Below are positions 43,862-52,302 of a stretch of 64,000 nucleotides of DNA, piece after piece. Within the stretch, counting starts at the first letter, position 1. Each line of letters begins with the position of its first letter. The notes beneath the pieces are model-generated. The model did not search any database. It worked only from the letters and a program-made list of their open reading frames with translations, and was not told the DNA's origin. The DNA comes from Piscinibacter sp. XHJ-5. GTDB taxonomy: Bacteria > Pseudomonadota > Gammaproteobacteria > Burkholderiales > Burkholderiaceae_C. The stretch lies in NCBI RefSeq assembly GCF_029855045.1, contig NZ_CP123228.1:6572001-6636000 (forward strand), given 5' to 3'. The translations under genes and the position numbers were made by a program.

Positions 43862-44332
43862 TCACTTTTCGCTACGGGGCGCCGGGATCGGCGTGATCTG
43901 CACCGCGAGCACCTTCCAGCGTCCGTCTTCGCGGACATAGGTGTCGATGTAGCGGTAGTGGGTGTCGAAGCGTTTTCCCTGGTAGCGCCCGGTCATGCGC
44001 GTCGTCGCGCTCAGCAGCGCGGTGTCGCCGTGCAGCAGCACGGTCAGACCCTCGACGGTGTACGGCTCGATGACCAGGTCGGGGTCGACCAGCTCGTCGA
44101 TGAATTGGGCGCGTTCGGTAACGCTGCCGTCACCGCCGATCTGGAAAAAGCGCCGGGCCATGTTGGCTTCGATGGCAGCGCGGTCCTTGCGGACGATCGC
44201 TTGGTCCCAGGCATCGGCCTGGGCGACGAGCTGCCGGCGGGTGCTGTCGTCGGTGCCGCCGGACGATGAGGCGCAGCCGGCCAGCGTGAGCACGGCCGCG
44301 GCGCGCCAGAAGACTTTCGGAAGCGATGTCAT
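43862..44332 (-). CDS. NTF2-like (DUF4440) lipoprotein
   Basis: A 156-residue predicted lipoprotein: signal MTSLPKVFWRAAAVLTLAGC with lipobox LAGC, then a linker and an NTF2-like domain of the SnoaL/DUF4440 type (WDQAIVRKDRAAIEANMARRFFQIGGDG and THYRYIDTYVREDGRWKVLAVQIT). The pattern alternates helix and curved sheet as usual. The ATG at 44330-44332 is chosen because it gives the signal peptide. It is divergent from a sigma factor gene. The ligand or function is unknown. Confidence 0.85.
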   Translation of the reverse strand: MTSLPKVFWRAAAVLTLAGCASSSGGTDDSTRRQLVAQADAWDQAIVRKDRAAIEANMARRFFQIGGDGSVTERAQFIDELVDPDLVIEPYTVEGLTVLLHGDTALLSATTRMTGRYQGKRFDTHYRYIDTYVREDGRWKVLAVQITPIPAPRSEK

Positions 44333-44350
44333 CGCGCGGCAGTGTAGGTG

Positions 44351-44376
44351 GGAACGCTGCAGTGCTGGACGACGTC
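44351..44376 (+). promoter_or_regulatory. Candidate ECF-type promoter
   Basis: GGAAC (44351-44355) and CGTC (44373-44376), 17 bp apart, resemble the -35 and -10 of ECF promoters, as for autoregulated sigma genes. The start point would be about 44384, leaving a short leader with the GAGGAGG ribosome-binding site. Confidence 0.3.
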
Positions 44377-44396
44377 GAACGCTCGAGGAGGCGACG

Positions 44397-45119
44397 ATGA
44401 ACACCTTGCCCACGCCCACGACTGCGGCCGATGTCGAGCTCGACGACATGGCGCTCGCCCGCCGCATTGCCGAAGGCGACTGCGCCGCCTTCGAGCGCCT
44501 GATGCGGCGCCACAACCGACGCCTGTACCGTCTCGCGCGGGCCACGCTGCGTGACGACGCCGAGGCCGAGGACGCGCTGCAGGAAGCCTACCTCTCGGCC
44601 TACCGGGCGATCGGGCGATTTCGCGGCGAAGCGGCGCTGTCGACCTGGCTGTCGCGCCTGGTGCTCAACGAATGCCTGGGACGACTGCGTCGCGGTGCCC
44701 GGCGTCACAACGTGATCCCCATGATCCAGGGCAGCGACCCCGAGCGCATAGACCTGGAGGCGATGGCCCCGGCGGAAGCGGACACCCCCGATCAGGCGCT
44801 CGGCCGCTCCCAGATGCGCACCTTGCTCGAGCGCAAGCTCGACGCGCTGCCCCAAGCCTTCCGCATGGTGTTCGTGCTGCGCGCGGTCGAGGAGATGAGC
44901 GTGGAGGAAACCGCGCAATGTCTCGACATTCCCGAGGCGACGGTGCGCAGCCGGCACTTCCGGGCGCGAGGCCTGCTGCGCGAGGCGCTGGCCCAGGAGA
45001 TCGACCTCGCCGAGCGCGACCTGTTCGAGTTCGGCGGCGCGCATTGCGACAGGGTCGTCGCCCAGGTGATGGAGCGTCTACGTGATCCCTCTCCCGCTGG
45101 CAGGAGAGGGCCGGGTTGA
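44397..45119 (+). CDS. RNA polymerase sigma factor, ECF type (RpoE-like)
   Basis: A 240-residue sigma factor. Region 2 includes FERLMRRHNRRLYRLARATLRDDAEAEDALQEAYLSAY and TWLSRLVLNECLGRLRR; region 4 includes FRMVFVLRAVEEMSVEETAQCLDIPEATVRSRHFRARGLLREAL. GAGGAGG lies 5 bases before the ATG at 44397. The last 12 residues (RDPSPAGRRGPG) are encoded by an inserted repeat element and are unlikely to be functional. No anti-sigma gene is adjacent; the divergent lipoprotein might be a target. Confidence 0.9.
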   Translation: MNTLPTPTTAADVELDDMALARRIAEGDCAAFERLMRRHNRRLYRLARATLRDDAEAEDALQEAYLSAYRAIGRFRGEAALSTWLSRLVLNECLGRLRRGARRHNVIPMIQGSDPERIDLEAMAPAEADTPDQALGRSQMRTLLERKLDALPQAFRMVFVLRAVEEMSVEETAQCLDIPEATVRSRHFRARGLLREALAQEIDLAERDLFEFGGAHCDRVVAQVMERLRDPSPAGRRGPG

Positions 45120-47777
45120 GGGGCGCGCGCAGCCCTGCTTCCTCAACGCTGTCGCGAACTGCTCCGCCGGCACCGGCGCGTTGAAATAGAAGCCCTGGAA
45201 CTCGTCGCAGGCGTGCTGGCGCAGGAAGTCGGCCTGCTCGCGCGTCTCTACGCCCTGGGCCACGATGGTCAGGCTCAAGGTGCGGCCCATCGCGATGATG
45301 GCTTCGGCCACATGGCGCTCGTCTGGCGTGCTGCACGCGCCGCGGATGAACGAGTGGTCGATCTTGATCGTGTCGAGCGGGAACTTCTTCAGGGCGGACA
45401 ACGATGAATATCCCGTGCCGAAGTCGTCGATGGCGATGCGAACGCCCTCGGTCTTCAGCGCCCGCAGGATGCGCAGCGTGCGCTCGTTGTCCTGCATGAG
45501 CGTCTTCTCGGTGATCTCGAGCTCCAGCAGGTCGGCCGGCATGCCGGTCTCGGCCAGCAGCGCGCGGATGTCTGGCACGAGCGCGTCGTCGTTGAACTGC
45601 CGCGGCGTGAGGTTCACCGCCGCCACCAGCGGCGGCAGGCCCTGTGCCTGCCACTCCATGTTCTGGCGGCAGGCCGTGCGCAGCACCCACTTGCCGAGCG
45701 GCACGATGAGCCCGGTCTCCTCGGCAACCGGCAGAAAGCGCAGCGGCGCCACCAGGCCCCGGTCGGGGTGCTGCCAGCGCAGCAGCACCTCCATGCCGGT
45801 GATGCGGTCGCTGCCGGTGTCGCGCTTGGCCTGGTAGTGCAGGCGGAACTCCTGGCGCTCCAGCGCACGACGCAGGCTGGCCTCGAGCGCCACGCGCTCC
45901 AGCGAATGCGTGTTCAGCCGCGGCGAGTAGAACTGGTAGTTGTCCTTGCCTTCCTTCTTCGCGTGGTACAGCGCGATGTCGGCGTTCTTGGCCAGGGTCT
46001 GCTCGTCGGTGCCGTCCTCCGGGTACACGCTGATGCCCACGCTCGCGGTGACGCGGAACGCGTGACCGATGAGCGTGAAGGGGTTGGCCACGGCGGCGAT
46101 CACCTTCTGCGCCACAGTGGCCGGGTGGACGGCGTCGACGAGATCCGTCAGCAGCACGACGAATTCGTCGCCTCCGAGCCGCGCGACGGTGTCGCTCTCT
46201 CGCAGGCAATCCTTCAGCCGCTGCGCCGCCTGCTGCAGCAGCTTGTCGCCCGCCTCGTGCCCCAACGTGTCGTTGATCTGCTTGAAGTGATCGAGGTCGA
46301 CGAACATCACCGCGAGCTTGCGGTGGTAGCGCAGCGACTGGCTGATCGCCTGGTCCAGCAGCCGGTTGAACAGGCGCCGGTTCGGCAGGCCCGTGAGCGC
46401 GTCGTGCAGCGCCAGGTATTCGGCGCGCTCCGCGTGGGCCAGCCGAGCGCGGCTCTCGCGCAGCTCGCTCTGCGCCAGGCGCACCGTCTCGGCATACAGG
46501 TTGGCGTTGTCCAGCGCGATCGCCAGCTGGTGCGCGATGGCCTGGAGGACGGCGACCGTCTCCGCATCGAAGGCTTTGGGCCGTGCGCTTCGCAGATACA
46601 GCACGCCCAGCTCGCGCTCGGCCGTCTTCAGCGGCAGCACGAGCTGCGACGCGCAGGCCTCTGATGAAGCGGGGACTGCCGCGCCGTCCGCCAGCACGGC
46701 CGCGTGGTCCAGTCCGAACTGCTCGCACAGCAGCCCCGCCACCTGCTGCTTCATCGCCTGCGGGTCGCGCATGCGACCGACGGCATTGGACACGGCGACC
46801 ACGGTGCGCAGGATGGCCGCCTGCTTGTCGATCACCGACTGCTGCAGCTCGCGCTGCAGCTGGTGGTTGGCGCTCAGGTCGTAGATGAGGCCGGGCACCA
46901 GCCGAAGCGAGCCGAGCGCGGTCTCGATCATGTTGTCGGCGGTGATCAGCTCGGTGTCGACGTACGCCCGACGCGGGACGCTGCGCCCCTCGAGCGCGGA
47001 GACCGCCACCTCCAGCGCGCGATCTGCGATGCGCTGCGGCATCTGCCGGATGGTCGCCGCCAGGGTGCCGTCGCGGACGCACAGCAGTGCCTCCGGCAGC
47101 GCATCGAAGCCGGACACGAGGATGCGGCCCGCGAGGCCGGCTTCGGCGATGGCATCGATGGCGCCCAGCGCCGCCTCGTCGCTGGCCGTGATGAGGGCAT
47201 CGAGGTCGGGGTGCCGCGCCAGGAGGGCGCGCATGAGCTCCGCGCCGCGGCCCTGGCGCGACATCGGCGTGACCCAGTCGAGCATGTCCTCGTGAACCAG
47301 CGAGATGCCGGGGTAGCGCGGCAGCAGGCGATGGAAGGCGGCGTTGCGCAGTGCGCCGGCGGGCAGACGGTCGTCGCCCTGGAAATACGCCACCTTGCCG
47401 CGGGCGCCCATCCGCTCGAACACGAATTCGGCCACCCGGGCGATGGCCTTCTCGTTGTCGCTCCCGACGGTGCAGATCACCGCAGGGTCATCGATGAAGG
47501 AATCGAGCGTGATCACCGGAACGCCGGCCGCCTGCGCCCGGCGCAGCAGGGCCAGCAGGGCGGGATCGTTGCCGCCCATCGGCTTCATCACGAGCGTGTC
47601 GACGCCATCGTCGAGCAGCTTGTCCAGCGCGCTCGCCTGCTCAGCCACCGACAGCGCGGACACGTTGGACAGCCGCAGGCCGCGACGCGCGGCCTCGGTG
47701 CGCATGCAGCTTGCCACCAGCGTCCAGATGAAAGCCCCTACCCAGGGGGCGGAGAGGACGGCGCCGATGTGCTGCAT
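45078..47777 (-). CDS. Sugar-binding-like sensor, GAF, GGDEF and EAL hybrid (c-di-GMP enzyme)
   Basis: An 899-residue protein with four modules. Residues 1-300 are a type-I periplasmic-binding-protein/LacI-like ligand domain (IGAVLSAPWVGAFIWTLVASC, LVMKPMGG, ALITASDEAALG) but with no signal peptide or helix-turn-helix, so it should be cytoplasmic. A GAF domain follows at about 325-465, then GGDEF (about 490-650) with an intact RLGGDEF and an I-site RESD five residues before it, then EAL (about 660-890) with EVLLRW, NLTPRQF, EITE, IDDFGTG, IKID and QGVET all present. Both making and degrading c-di-GMP are possible. GGGGAAG precedes the ATG at 47777. The last residues come from a repeat element. 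Confidence 0.9.
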   Translation of the reverse strand: MQHIGAVLSAPWVGAFIWTLVASCMRTEAARRGLRLSNVSALSVAEQASALDKLLDDGVDTLVMKPMGGNDPALLALLRRAQAAGVPVITLDSFIDDPAVICTVGSDNEKAIARVAEFVFERMGARGKVAYFQGDDRLPAGALRNAAFHRLLPRYPGISLVHEDMLDWVTPMSRQGRGAELMRALLARHPDLDALITASDEAALGAIDAIAEAGLAGRILVSGFDALPEALLCVRDGTLAATIRQMPQRIADRALEVAVSALEGRSVPRRAYVDTELITADNMIETALGSLRLVPGLIYDLSANHQLQRELQQSVIDKQAAILRTVVAVSNAVGRMRDPQAMKQQVAGLLCEQFGLDHAAVLADGAAVPASSEACASQLVLPLKTAERELGVLYLRSARPKAFDAETVAVLQAIAHQLAIALDNANLYAETVRLAQSELRESRARLAHAERAEYLALHDALTGLPNRRLFNRLLDQAISQSLRYHRKLAVMFVDLDHFKQINDTLGHEAGDKLLQQAAQRLKDCLRESDTVARLGGDEFVVLLTDLVDAVHPATVAQKVIAAVANPFTLIGHAFRVTASVGISVYPEDGTDEQTLAKNADIALYHAKKEGKDNYQFYSPRLNTHSLERVALEASLRRALERQEFRLHYQAKRDTGSDRITGMEVLLRWQHPDRGLVAPLRFLPVAEETGLIVPLGKWVLRTACRQNMEWQAQGLPPLVAAVNLTPRQFNDDALVPDIRALLAETGMPADLLELEITEKTLMQDNERTLRILRALKTEGVRIAIDDFGTGYSSLSALKKFPLDTIKIDHSFIRGACSTPDERHVAEAIIAMGRTLSLTIVAQGVETREQADFLRQHACDEFQGFYFNAPVPAEQFATALRKQGCARPSTRPSPASGRGIT
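45087..45120. repeat. REP-like inverted repeat inside the ends of two convergent genes
   Basis: CCCTCTCC (45087-45094) and GGAGAGGG (45103-45110) pair perfectly around 8 bases and are followed by CCGGGTTGAGGGG. This type of CCCTCTCC..GGAGAGGG element is widespread in high-GC proteobacterial genomes. It encodes the last residues of the sigma factor on the plus strand and of the GGDEF-EAL protein on the minus strand, whose ORFs overlap here by 42 bp. Confidence 0.6.
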
Positions 47778-47848
47778 TGTTCTTCCCCAGTCAGGCGAAT
47801 ATAGGACGATGCTCACCGCCAGACAGGCGAAATACCCGAGGAGCTGCC

Positions 47849-48787
47849 ATGCTGCATCCGCAAGCCCGCGCACTGCTGTCGCTGATCGACGAACGCGGCG
47901 TGCCGCCCATCCACACGCTCGCGCCGGACGAAGCCCGGCGCATGTACCGCGAGCGTCGCTCCTTCACGCAGCCGGCGCCCCCCGAGGTGGCCGAGGTGCG
48001 CGCGCTGTCGGCGACCGGCCCGCTCGGCGAGATTGCGCTGCGGTTGTACCGGCCGCTGGGCGCCCTCGCGGGCGAACGACTTGCGGCGCTCGTCTACTAC
48101 CACGGCGGCGGCTGGGTCGTGGGCGATCTGGACACGCACGACACCTTGTGCCGCCAGCTTGCCAATGCGGCACGCTGCGCCGTGGTGTCGGTCGACTACC
48201 GGATGGGGCCGGAGCACCGCTTTCCCGCGGCGGTCGACGATGCGCTGGCGGCAGCGCGCTGGGTGCATCGCGAAGCGCCCGGGCTCGGGCTCGATGCCAC
48301 GCGGCTCGCGGTGGGCGGCGACAGCGCGGGCGGCAACCTGGCCGCGGTCGTCGCCCTCGCGGCGCGCGAGGCCGCCGATCCGCCTATCGTCTTCCAACTG
48401 CTGATCTATCCGGCGACCGACAACACCTGCGCGCTGCCTTCGCACCGCAGCAATGGACAGGGCTACCTGCTCACGGCGGACACGATCGGGTACTTCCGCG
48501 GCCACTACCTCGCCGAGGCAGCCCAGCAGCGCGACTGGCGGGCCTCACCGCTGCACCATCCGGACCTGTCGGGGCTGCCCCCGGCCCTGGTGCTGACTGC
48601 CGGCTACGACCCGCTGCGCGACGAAGGACTGGCCTTTGCGCAGCGGCTCAGCGAAGCCGGCGCGCGCTGCACCGAAATCTGCTTCGAACGGCAGATCCAC
48701 GGCTTCATCACCATGGGCAAGGTGATCGACGAGGCCAACACGGCGGTCGCGATCTGCGCCGCGGAGCTTCGGCGGTCGCTCGCGTAG
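47849..48787 (+). CDS. Alpha/beta hydrolase, hormone-sensitive-lipase family esterase
   Basis: A 312-residue esterase of the HSL/family IV type: oxyanion motif YYHGGGWVVGDLDTHD near residues 85-100, nucleophile elbow GGDSAGGNLAA with Ser near 155, Asp in AGYDPLRDEG and His in RQIHGFITMG. GAGGAG precedes the ATG at 47849. Such enzymes hydrolyse short-chain esters. It is divergent from the c-di-GMP enzyme, with a 71-bp shared upstream region. Confidence 0.93.
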   Translation: MLHPQARALLSLIDERGVPPIHTLAPDEARRMYRERRSFTQPAPPEVAEVRALSATGPLGEIALRLYRPLGALAGERLAALVYYHGGGWVVGDLDTHDTLCRQLANAARCAVVSVDYRMGPEHRFPAAVDDALAAARWVHREAPGLGLDATRLAVGGDSAGGNLAAVVALAAREAADPPIVFQLLIYPATDNTCALPSHRSNGQGYLLTADTIGYFRGHYLAEAAQQRDWRASPLHHPDLSGLPPALVLTAGYDPLRDEGLAFAQRLSEAGARCTEICFERQIHGFITMGKVIDEANTAVAICAAELRRSLA

Positions 48788-48798
48788 GCTGCCGGCGA

Positions 48799-49983
48799 TC
48801 AGATCGTCGCGAGGGCTTGCGCCAGATCCTCGCGCAGGTCCTCCACATCCTCCACTCCCACCGACAGCCGAACCAGGGCATCGCCGATGCCCAGCGTCTG
48901 CCGCGTCTCCAGCGGGATGGTGGCGTGGGTCATGATGGCCGGGTGCTCGATGAGGCTCTCGACGCCGCCGAGGCTTTCGGCGAGCGAGAAGATGCGCACC
49001 GCCTCGAGGAAGCGCCTGGCACCGGCCAGATCGGTCTTCAGGTCCATCGAGATCATGCCGCCGAAGCCACGCATCTGCGCCCGGGCCAGCGCATGCTGGG
49101 GATGCGTCTCCAGCCCCGGGTAGTGCACCCGCGCGACCTGCGGCTGCGCTTCGAGCCAGCGGGCCAGCTCGAGTGCGTTGCTGCAATGGCGCTCCATGCG
49201 CAGCGCAAGCGTCTTCACGCCACGCAACGCGAGGAAGCTGTCGAACGGGCCGGCGATGGCGCCGACAGCGTTCTGCAGGAAGCCCAGCCGCTCGCGGATC
49301 GCGTCGTGACGCGCTTCCCGGCCGACCACGGCCACGCCGCCGATGACGTCGGAGTGGCCGTTCAGGTACTTGGTGGTGGAGTGGACGACGATGTCGAAGC
49401 CGAGCTCCAGCGGCCGTTGCACCCAGGGGCTGGCGAAGGTGTTGTCGGCGGCGCAGAGGATGCCGCGATCGCGGCAGATCTGCGCGAGCGCCCGCAGGTC
49501 CGCCAGACGCAGCAGCGGATTGGTCGGCGTCTCCACCCACACCAGCCGGGTCTGCGGCGTGATCGCGGCGACCAGCTTGCCGGGGTCGGTCAGGTCGACG
49601 AAGCTGAAGCGGTGGCCGGCGCTGCGCGCGCGCACCCGTTCGAACAGGCGGAAGGTGCCGCCGTACACGTCGTCGCCCGACACGATGTGCGCGTTGGCGT
49701 CGAGCAGCTCCAGCACGGTGGAAATGGCGGCCAGCCCGGAGGCGAACGCATAGGCCTGCGAGCCGCTTTCGAGGTCGGCCACGCAGCGCTCGAAGGCCCA
49801 GCGCGTCGGGTTGTGCGAGCGGCCGTAGTCCAGGCCCTTGTGCACGCCCGGGCTCTGCTGCACGAAGGTCGAGGTGGCGTAGATCGGCGGCATGATCGCG
49901 CCGGTGGAGGGGTCGGGCGCCTGTCCGGCGTGGATCACGCGGGTGCCGAAGGCGCGCGGTTTCGATGGGGTGTCGTGGCTCAC
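48799..49983 (-). CDS. Cystathionine gamma-lyase/synthase family PLP enzyme
   Basis: A 394-residue Cys/Met-metabolism PLP enzyme. The PLP lysine is in HSTTKYLNGHSD near residue 205; YGRSHNPTRWAFERCVADLE, ASGLAAISTVLELL and the C-terminal SLGGVESLIEHPAIMTHATI are family marks. Paired with cystathionine beta-synthase immediately upstream (4-bp overlap), the likely role is cystathionine gamma-lyase, giving cysteine from cystathionine in the reverse transsulfuration route; gamma-synthase activity cannot be excluded. Confidence 0.92.
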   Translation of the reverse strand: MSHDTPSKPRAFGTRVIHAGQAPDPSTGAIMPPIYATSTFVQQSPGVHKGLDYGRSHNPTRWAFERCVADLESGSQAYAFASGLAAISTVLELLDANAHIVSGDDVYGGTFRLFERVRARSAGHRFSFVDLTDPGKLVAAITPQTRLVWVETPTNPLLRLADLRALAQICRDRGILCAADNTFASPWVQRPLELGFDIVVHSTTKYLNGHSDVIGGVAVVGREARHDAIRERLGFLQNAVGAIAGPFDSFLALRGVKTLALRMERHCSNALELARWLEAQPQVARVHYPGLETHPQHALARAQMRGFGGMISMDLKTDLAGARRFLEAVRIFSLAESLGGVESLIEHPAIMTHATIPLETRQTLGIGDALVRLSVGVEDVEDLREDLAQALATI

Positions 49984-51356
49984 GTGAGCGTTCTCCGCAG
50001 GTGGTTCAACAGGTCGAAGCGGGTGATGAGGCCGTGGAAGCCGCTCCCGTCGGCGACGATGGCGACCAGGCCCTTGTCGAGCACCGCTTCCAGGTCCGCC
50101 AGGCTGGCCTGGGGCGAAAGGGTCTCGGGGGCATCGGTCATTGCGGTGCTGACCGTGGAACGAAATCGCGCCGCATCGGCATGCACGCTCAGCAGCAGGT
50201 CCGACTCGTCGAGCACGCCCACGAGCCGGCCTTCATCGAGCACCGGCAGCTGCGACACATCGGCCGCGCGCATGCGCGCGAACGCCGTCAGCAGCGTATC
50301 GCCCGGGCCGACGCTGACCACCGCGCCTTCCTCGAAGCGGCGCGAGATCACGTCGCGCAGATCGCCGTAGCGCTTGCGCGCCAGCAGGCCCTGGTCGAGC
50401 ATCCACTGGTCGTTGTACATCTTCGACAGGTATCGCGTGCCGGTGTCGACGACGAAGCTGACCACGCGCTTGGGGGTCTTCTGCTCGCGGCACCAGCGCA
50501 GCGCGGCGGCGAGCAGCGTGCCGGTGGACGAGCCGCCGAGGATGCCCTCGGTGCGCAGCAGCTCGCGCGCGGTGCCGAAGCTCTCCTCGTCGCCGATCTC
50601 ATAGGCGGCGAAGACGCTGGACAGGTCGGCGATCGACGGGATGAAATCCTCGCCGATGCCTTCGACCGCCCACGAGCCGGCCTCGCCGACCTTGCCGCTG
50701 CGCGTGTATTCGGCGACCACCGAGCCCTTCGGATCGGCCAGGACGATGCCGAGCGCGGGCTGCACCTTCTTGAAGTAGCGCGACAGCCCGGCCAGCGTGC
50801 CGCCCGAGCCGACGCCGCACACGATCGCGTCGACGTCGTGCCCCATCTGCTGCCAGATCTCGGGCCCGGTGCTGGTCTCGTGCGCCAGCGCGTTGGCGGG
50901 ATTGTTGAACTGGTCGGCGAAGAAGGCGCCGGGTATGTCGCGGGCCAGTCGCGCGGCCAGGTCCTGGTAGTACTCCGGATGGCCCTTGCCGACGTCGGAG
51001 CGCGTGATGTGCACCTCGGCGCCCAGCGCCTTCAGGTGCAGCACCTTCTCGGTCGACATCTTGTCGGGCACGACCAGCACCACGCGATAGCCCTTGGCGC
51101 GGGCGACCAGCGCCAGGCCCAGTCCGGTGTTGCCGGCGGTGGCCTCGACCACCGTGCCGCCCGGCTTCAGGCGGCCGTCGCGCTCGGCGGTGTCGACCAT
51201 CGCCAGCCCGATGCGGTCCTTGATGGAGCCGCCCGGGTTCTGCGACTCCAGCTTGAGGAAGAGCTGGCAGCAGCCGGTGTCCAGCCGCGTCACCGGGACC
51301 AGCGGCGTGTTGCCGATGAGGTCCAGCACCGCGGGGCGGGTGGAGGTTGTCGTCAT
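49980..51356 (-). CDS. Cystathionine beta-synthase
   Basis: A 458-residue PLP enzyme: residues about 1-320 are the fold II core with PGGSIKDRIGLAM (PLP lysine), EATAGNTGLGLALVA and GVGSGGTLAGLSRYF; residues about 335-458 are a pair of CBS domains (VSVGPGDTLLTAFARMRAADVSQLPVLDEGRLVGVLDESDLL), a regulatory module. The CBS tail distinguishes it from cysteine synthases. It converts serine (or cysteine) plus homocysteine to cystathionine. First gene of the two-gene operon. Confidence 0.93.
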   Translation of the reverse strand: MTTTSTRPAVLDLIGNTPLVPVTRLDTGCCQLFLKLESQNPGGSIKDRIGLAMVDTAERDGRLKPGGTVVEATAGNTGLGLALVARAKGYRVVLVVPDKMSTEKVLHLKALGAEVHITRSDVGKGHPEYYQDLAARLARDIPGAFFADQFNNPANALAHETSTGPEIWQQMGHDVDAIVCGVGSGGTLAGLSRYFKKVQPALGIVLADPKGSVVAEYTRSGKVGEAGSWAVEGIGEDFIPSIADLSSVFAAYEIGDEESFGTARELLRTEGILGGSSTGTLLAAALRWCREQKTPKRVVSFVVDTGTRYLSKMYNDQWMLDQGLLARKRYGDLRDVISRRFEEGAVVSVGPGDTLLTAFARMRAADVSQLPVLDEGRLVGVLDESDLLLSVHADAARFRSTVSTAMTDAPETLSPQASLADLEAVLDKGLVAIVADGSGFHGLITRFDLLNHLRRTLT

Positions 51357-51433
51357 GCCATCACCTTGTGGGTCAGCCGTGGGGCCGGCGCGCCATGCGG
51401 GTCGCGCGGGCGGCGCGCCGAGGAAATGGCATC

Positions 51434-51470
51434 GTAGCCCGGATGCACTCCGGGCAACAACCAGGGCTAC
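51434..51470. repeat. REP-like palindromic element GTAGCCCGGAT type
   Basis: GTAGCCC (51434-51440) and GGGCTAC (51464-51470) form the outer arms, and CCGGA (51439-51443) with TCCGG (51449-51453) an inner stem. Elements beginning GTAGCCCGGAT are frequent extragenic palindromes in Pseudomonas, Xanthomonas and Burkholderiales. The TAG stop codon of the neighbouring minus-strand gene (51467-51469) is part of the 3' arm. Confidence 0.65.
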
Positions 51471-52300
51471 AGCGCGTCGAGCACCGACTGCGCGTAGGCG
51501 CGATCGCCTTCGTCGTCGATGCCGGCGAGCAGCGCGCGCAGCGCTTGCAGATGTGCGGATCGGTCGTCGCCCGCGCGCGCCAGCGCCTCGTGCGCGAAGA
51601 AGCGCTCGAACGCATCGGCGCCGTTGGCTTCGCAGATCGCGAGGCAGGAGCGTGCATGGGCGAGCGCCTGTTCAAGGTCGCCGAGCGTCGCCGCGCAGCG
51701 CGACAGCATGTAGTCGGCGCGTTCGACGTTCACCCAGGTGCCCGCCTGCAGCCACACGCGGCGCGATTCGCGCGCGGCATGCATCATCAGCTCGTCCGTC
51801 GCCGGCGACGAGCCGGCCTCCTGCAGCTGCGCGGCCAGGTTGTGATGGCAAGCGGCCAGCGCCTTCAAGGCCGGCGCATCGTCTTCGCGCGCCAGCGCCG
51901 TGGCCGACTGCAGCAGCGCGCGTGCAGCGGCGGCATCGCCGCGCGACGCATGCCCGCAGGCTGCATTGCCGTGTGCGCGGATCGCGACGGCGACCGGCAC
52001 GCCACCGGCGGGCGTCGCCGTGTCGCGCATCAATGCGGCCGCCAGGCGGGCCGCGGCGATGGCCCCCAGCGCGGCCTCGTCGCACCGCATGTCGGCCACG
52101 CGCTGCAGGCAGCGCTCCATCGCCGCCGCGTCGCCGCGATGGCTGATCAGGACATGCTGCGCGAGCGCGAGAAACGATGCGATCTGCTCGGGCGCGTGCG
52201 CGAGCTGCGCTGTCTGCGCCTCCACGCGCGTCGCCACCCCGGCTTCGTCGGTGGCGTGGTCGGTCCAAGCTTGCTCGATGAAAGCGGCCATCGTCGTCAT
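51467..52300 (-). CDS. Hypothetical helical-repeat protein (TPR-like)
   Basis: A 277-residue, Ala-rich, all-helical soluble protein. The pattern of paired helices such as LKALAACHHNLAAQLQEAG and LEQALAHARSCLAICEANGADAF suggests tetratricopeptide-like repeats, but no strong family can be named. It is 2 bp downstream of the SRPBCC gene, third in the ArsR-SRPBCC operon. The start is the ATG at 52298-52300; another lies 9 bases inside. Its stop codon lies in a REP element, so the natural end may have been changed. Confidence 0.7.
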   Translation of the reverse strand: MTTMAAFIEQAWTDHATDEAGVATRVEAQTAQLAHAPEQIASFLALAQHVLISHRGDAAAMERCLQRVADMRCDEAALGAIAAARLAAALMRDTATPAGGVPVAVAIRAHGNAACGHASRGDAAAARALLQSATALAREDDAPALKALAACHHNLAAQLQEAGSSPATDELMMHAARESRRVWLQAGTWVNVERADYMLSRCAATLGDLEQALAHARSCLAICEANGADAFERFFAHEALARAGDDRSAHLQALRALLAGIDDEGDRAYAQSVLDAL

Positions 52301-52302
52301 CG

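Noticed and set aside
47778..47873. Longer N-terminus (to 47873) for the c-di-GMP enzyme, adding a hydrophobic segment
   Set aside because: The extension overlaps the divergent esterase start and its ribosome-binding site, while GGGGAAG is correctly placed before the ATG at 47777 and the binding-protein fold starts right there.
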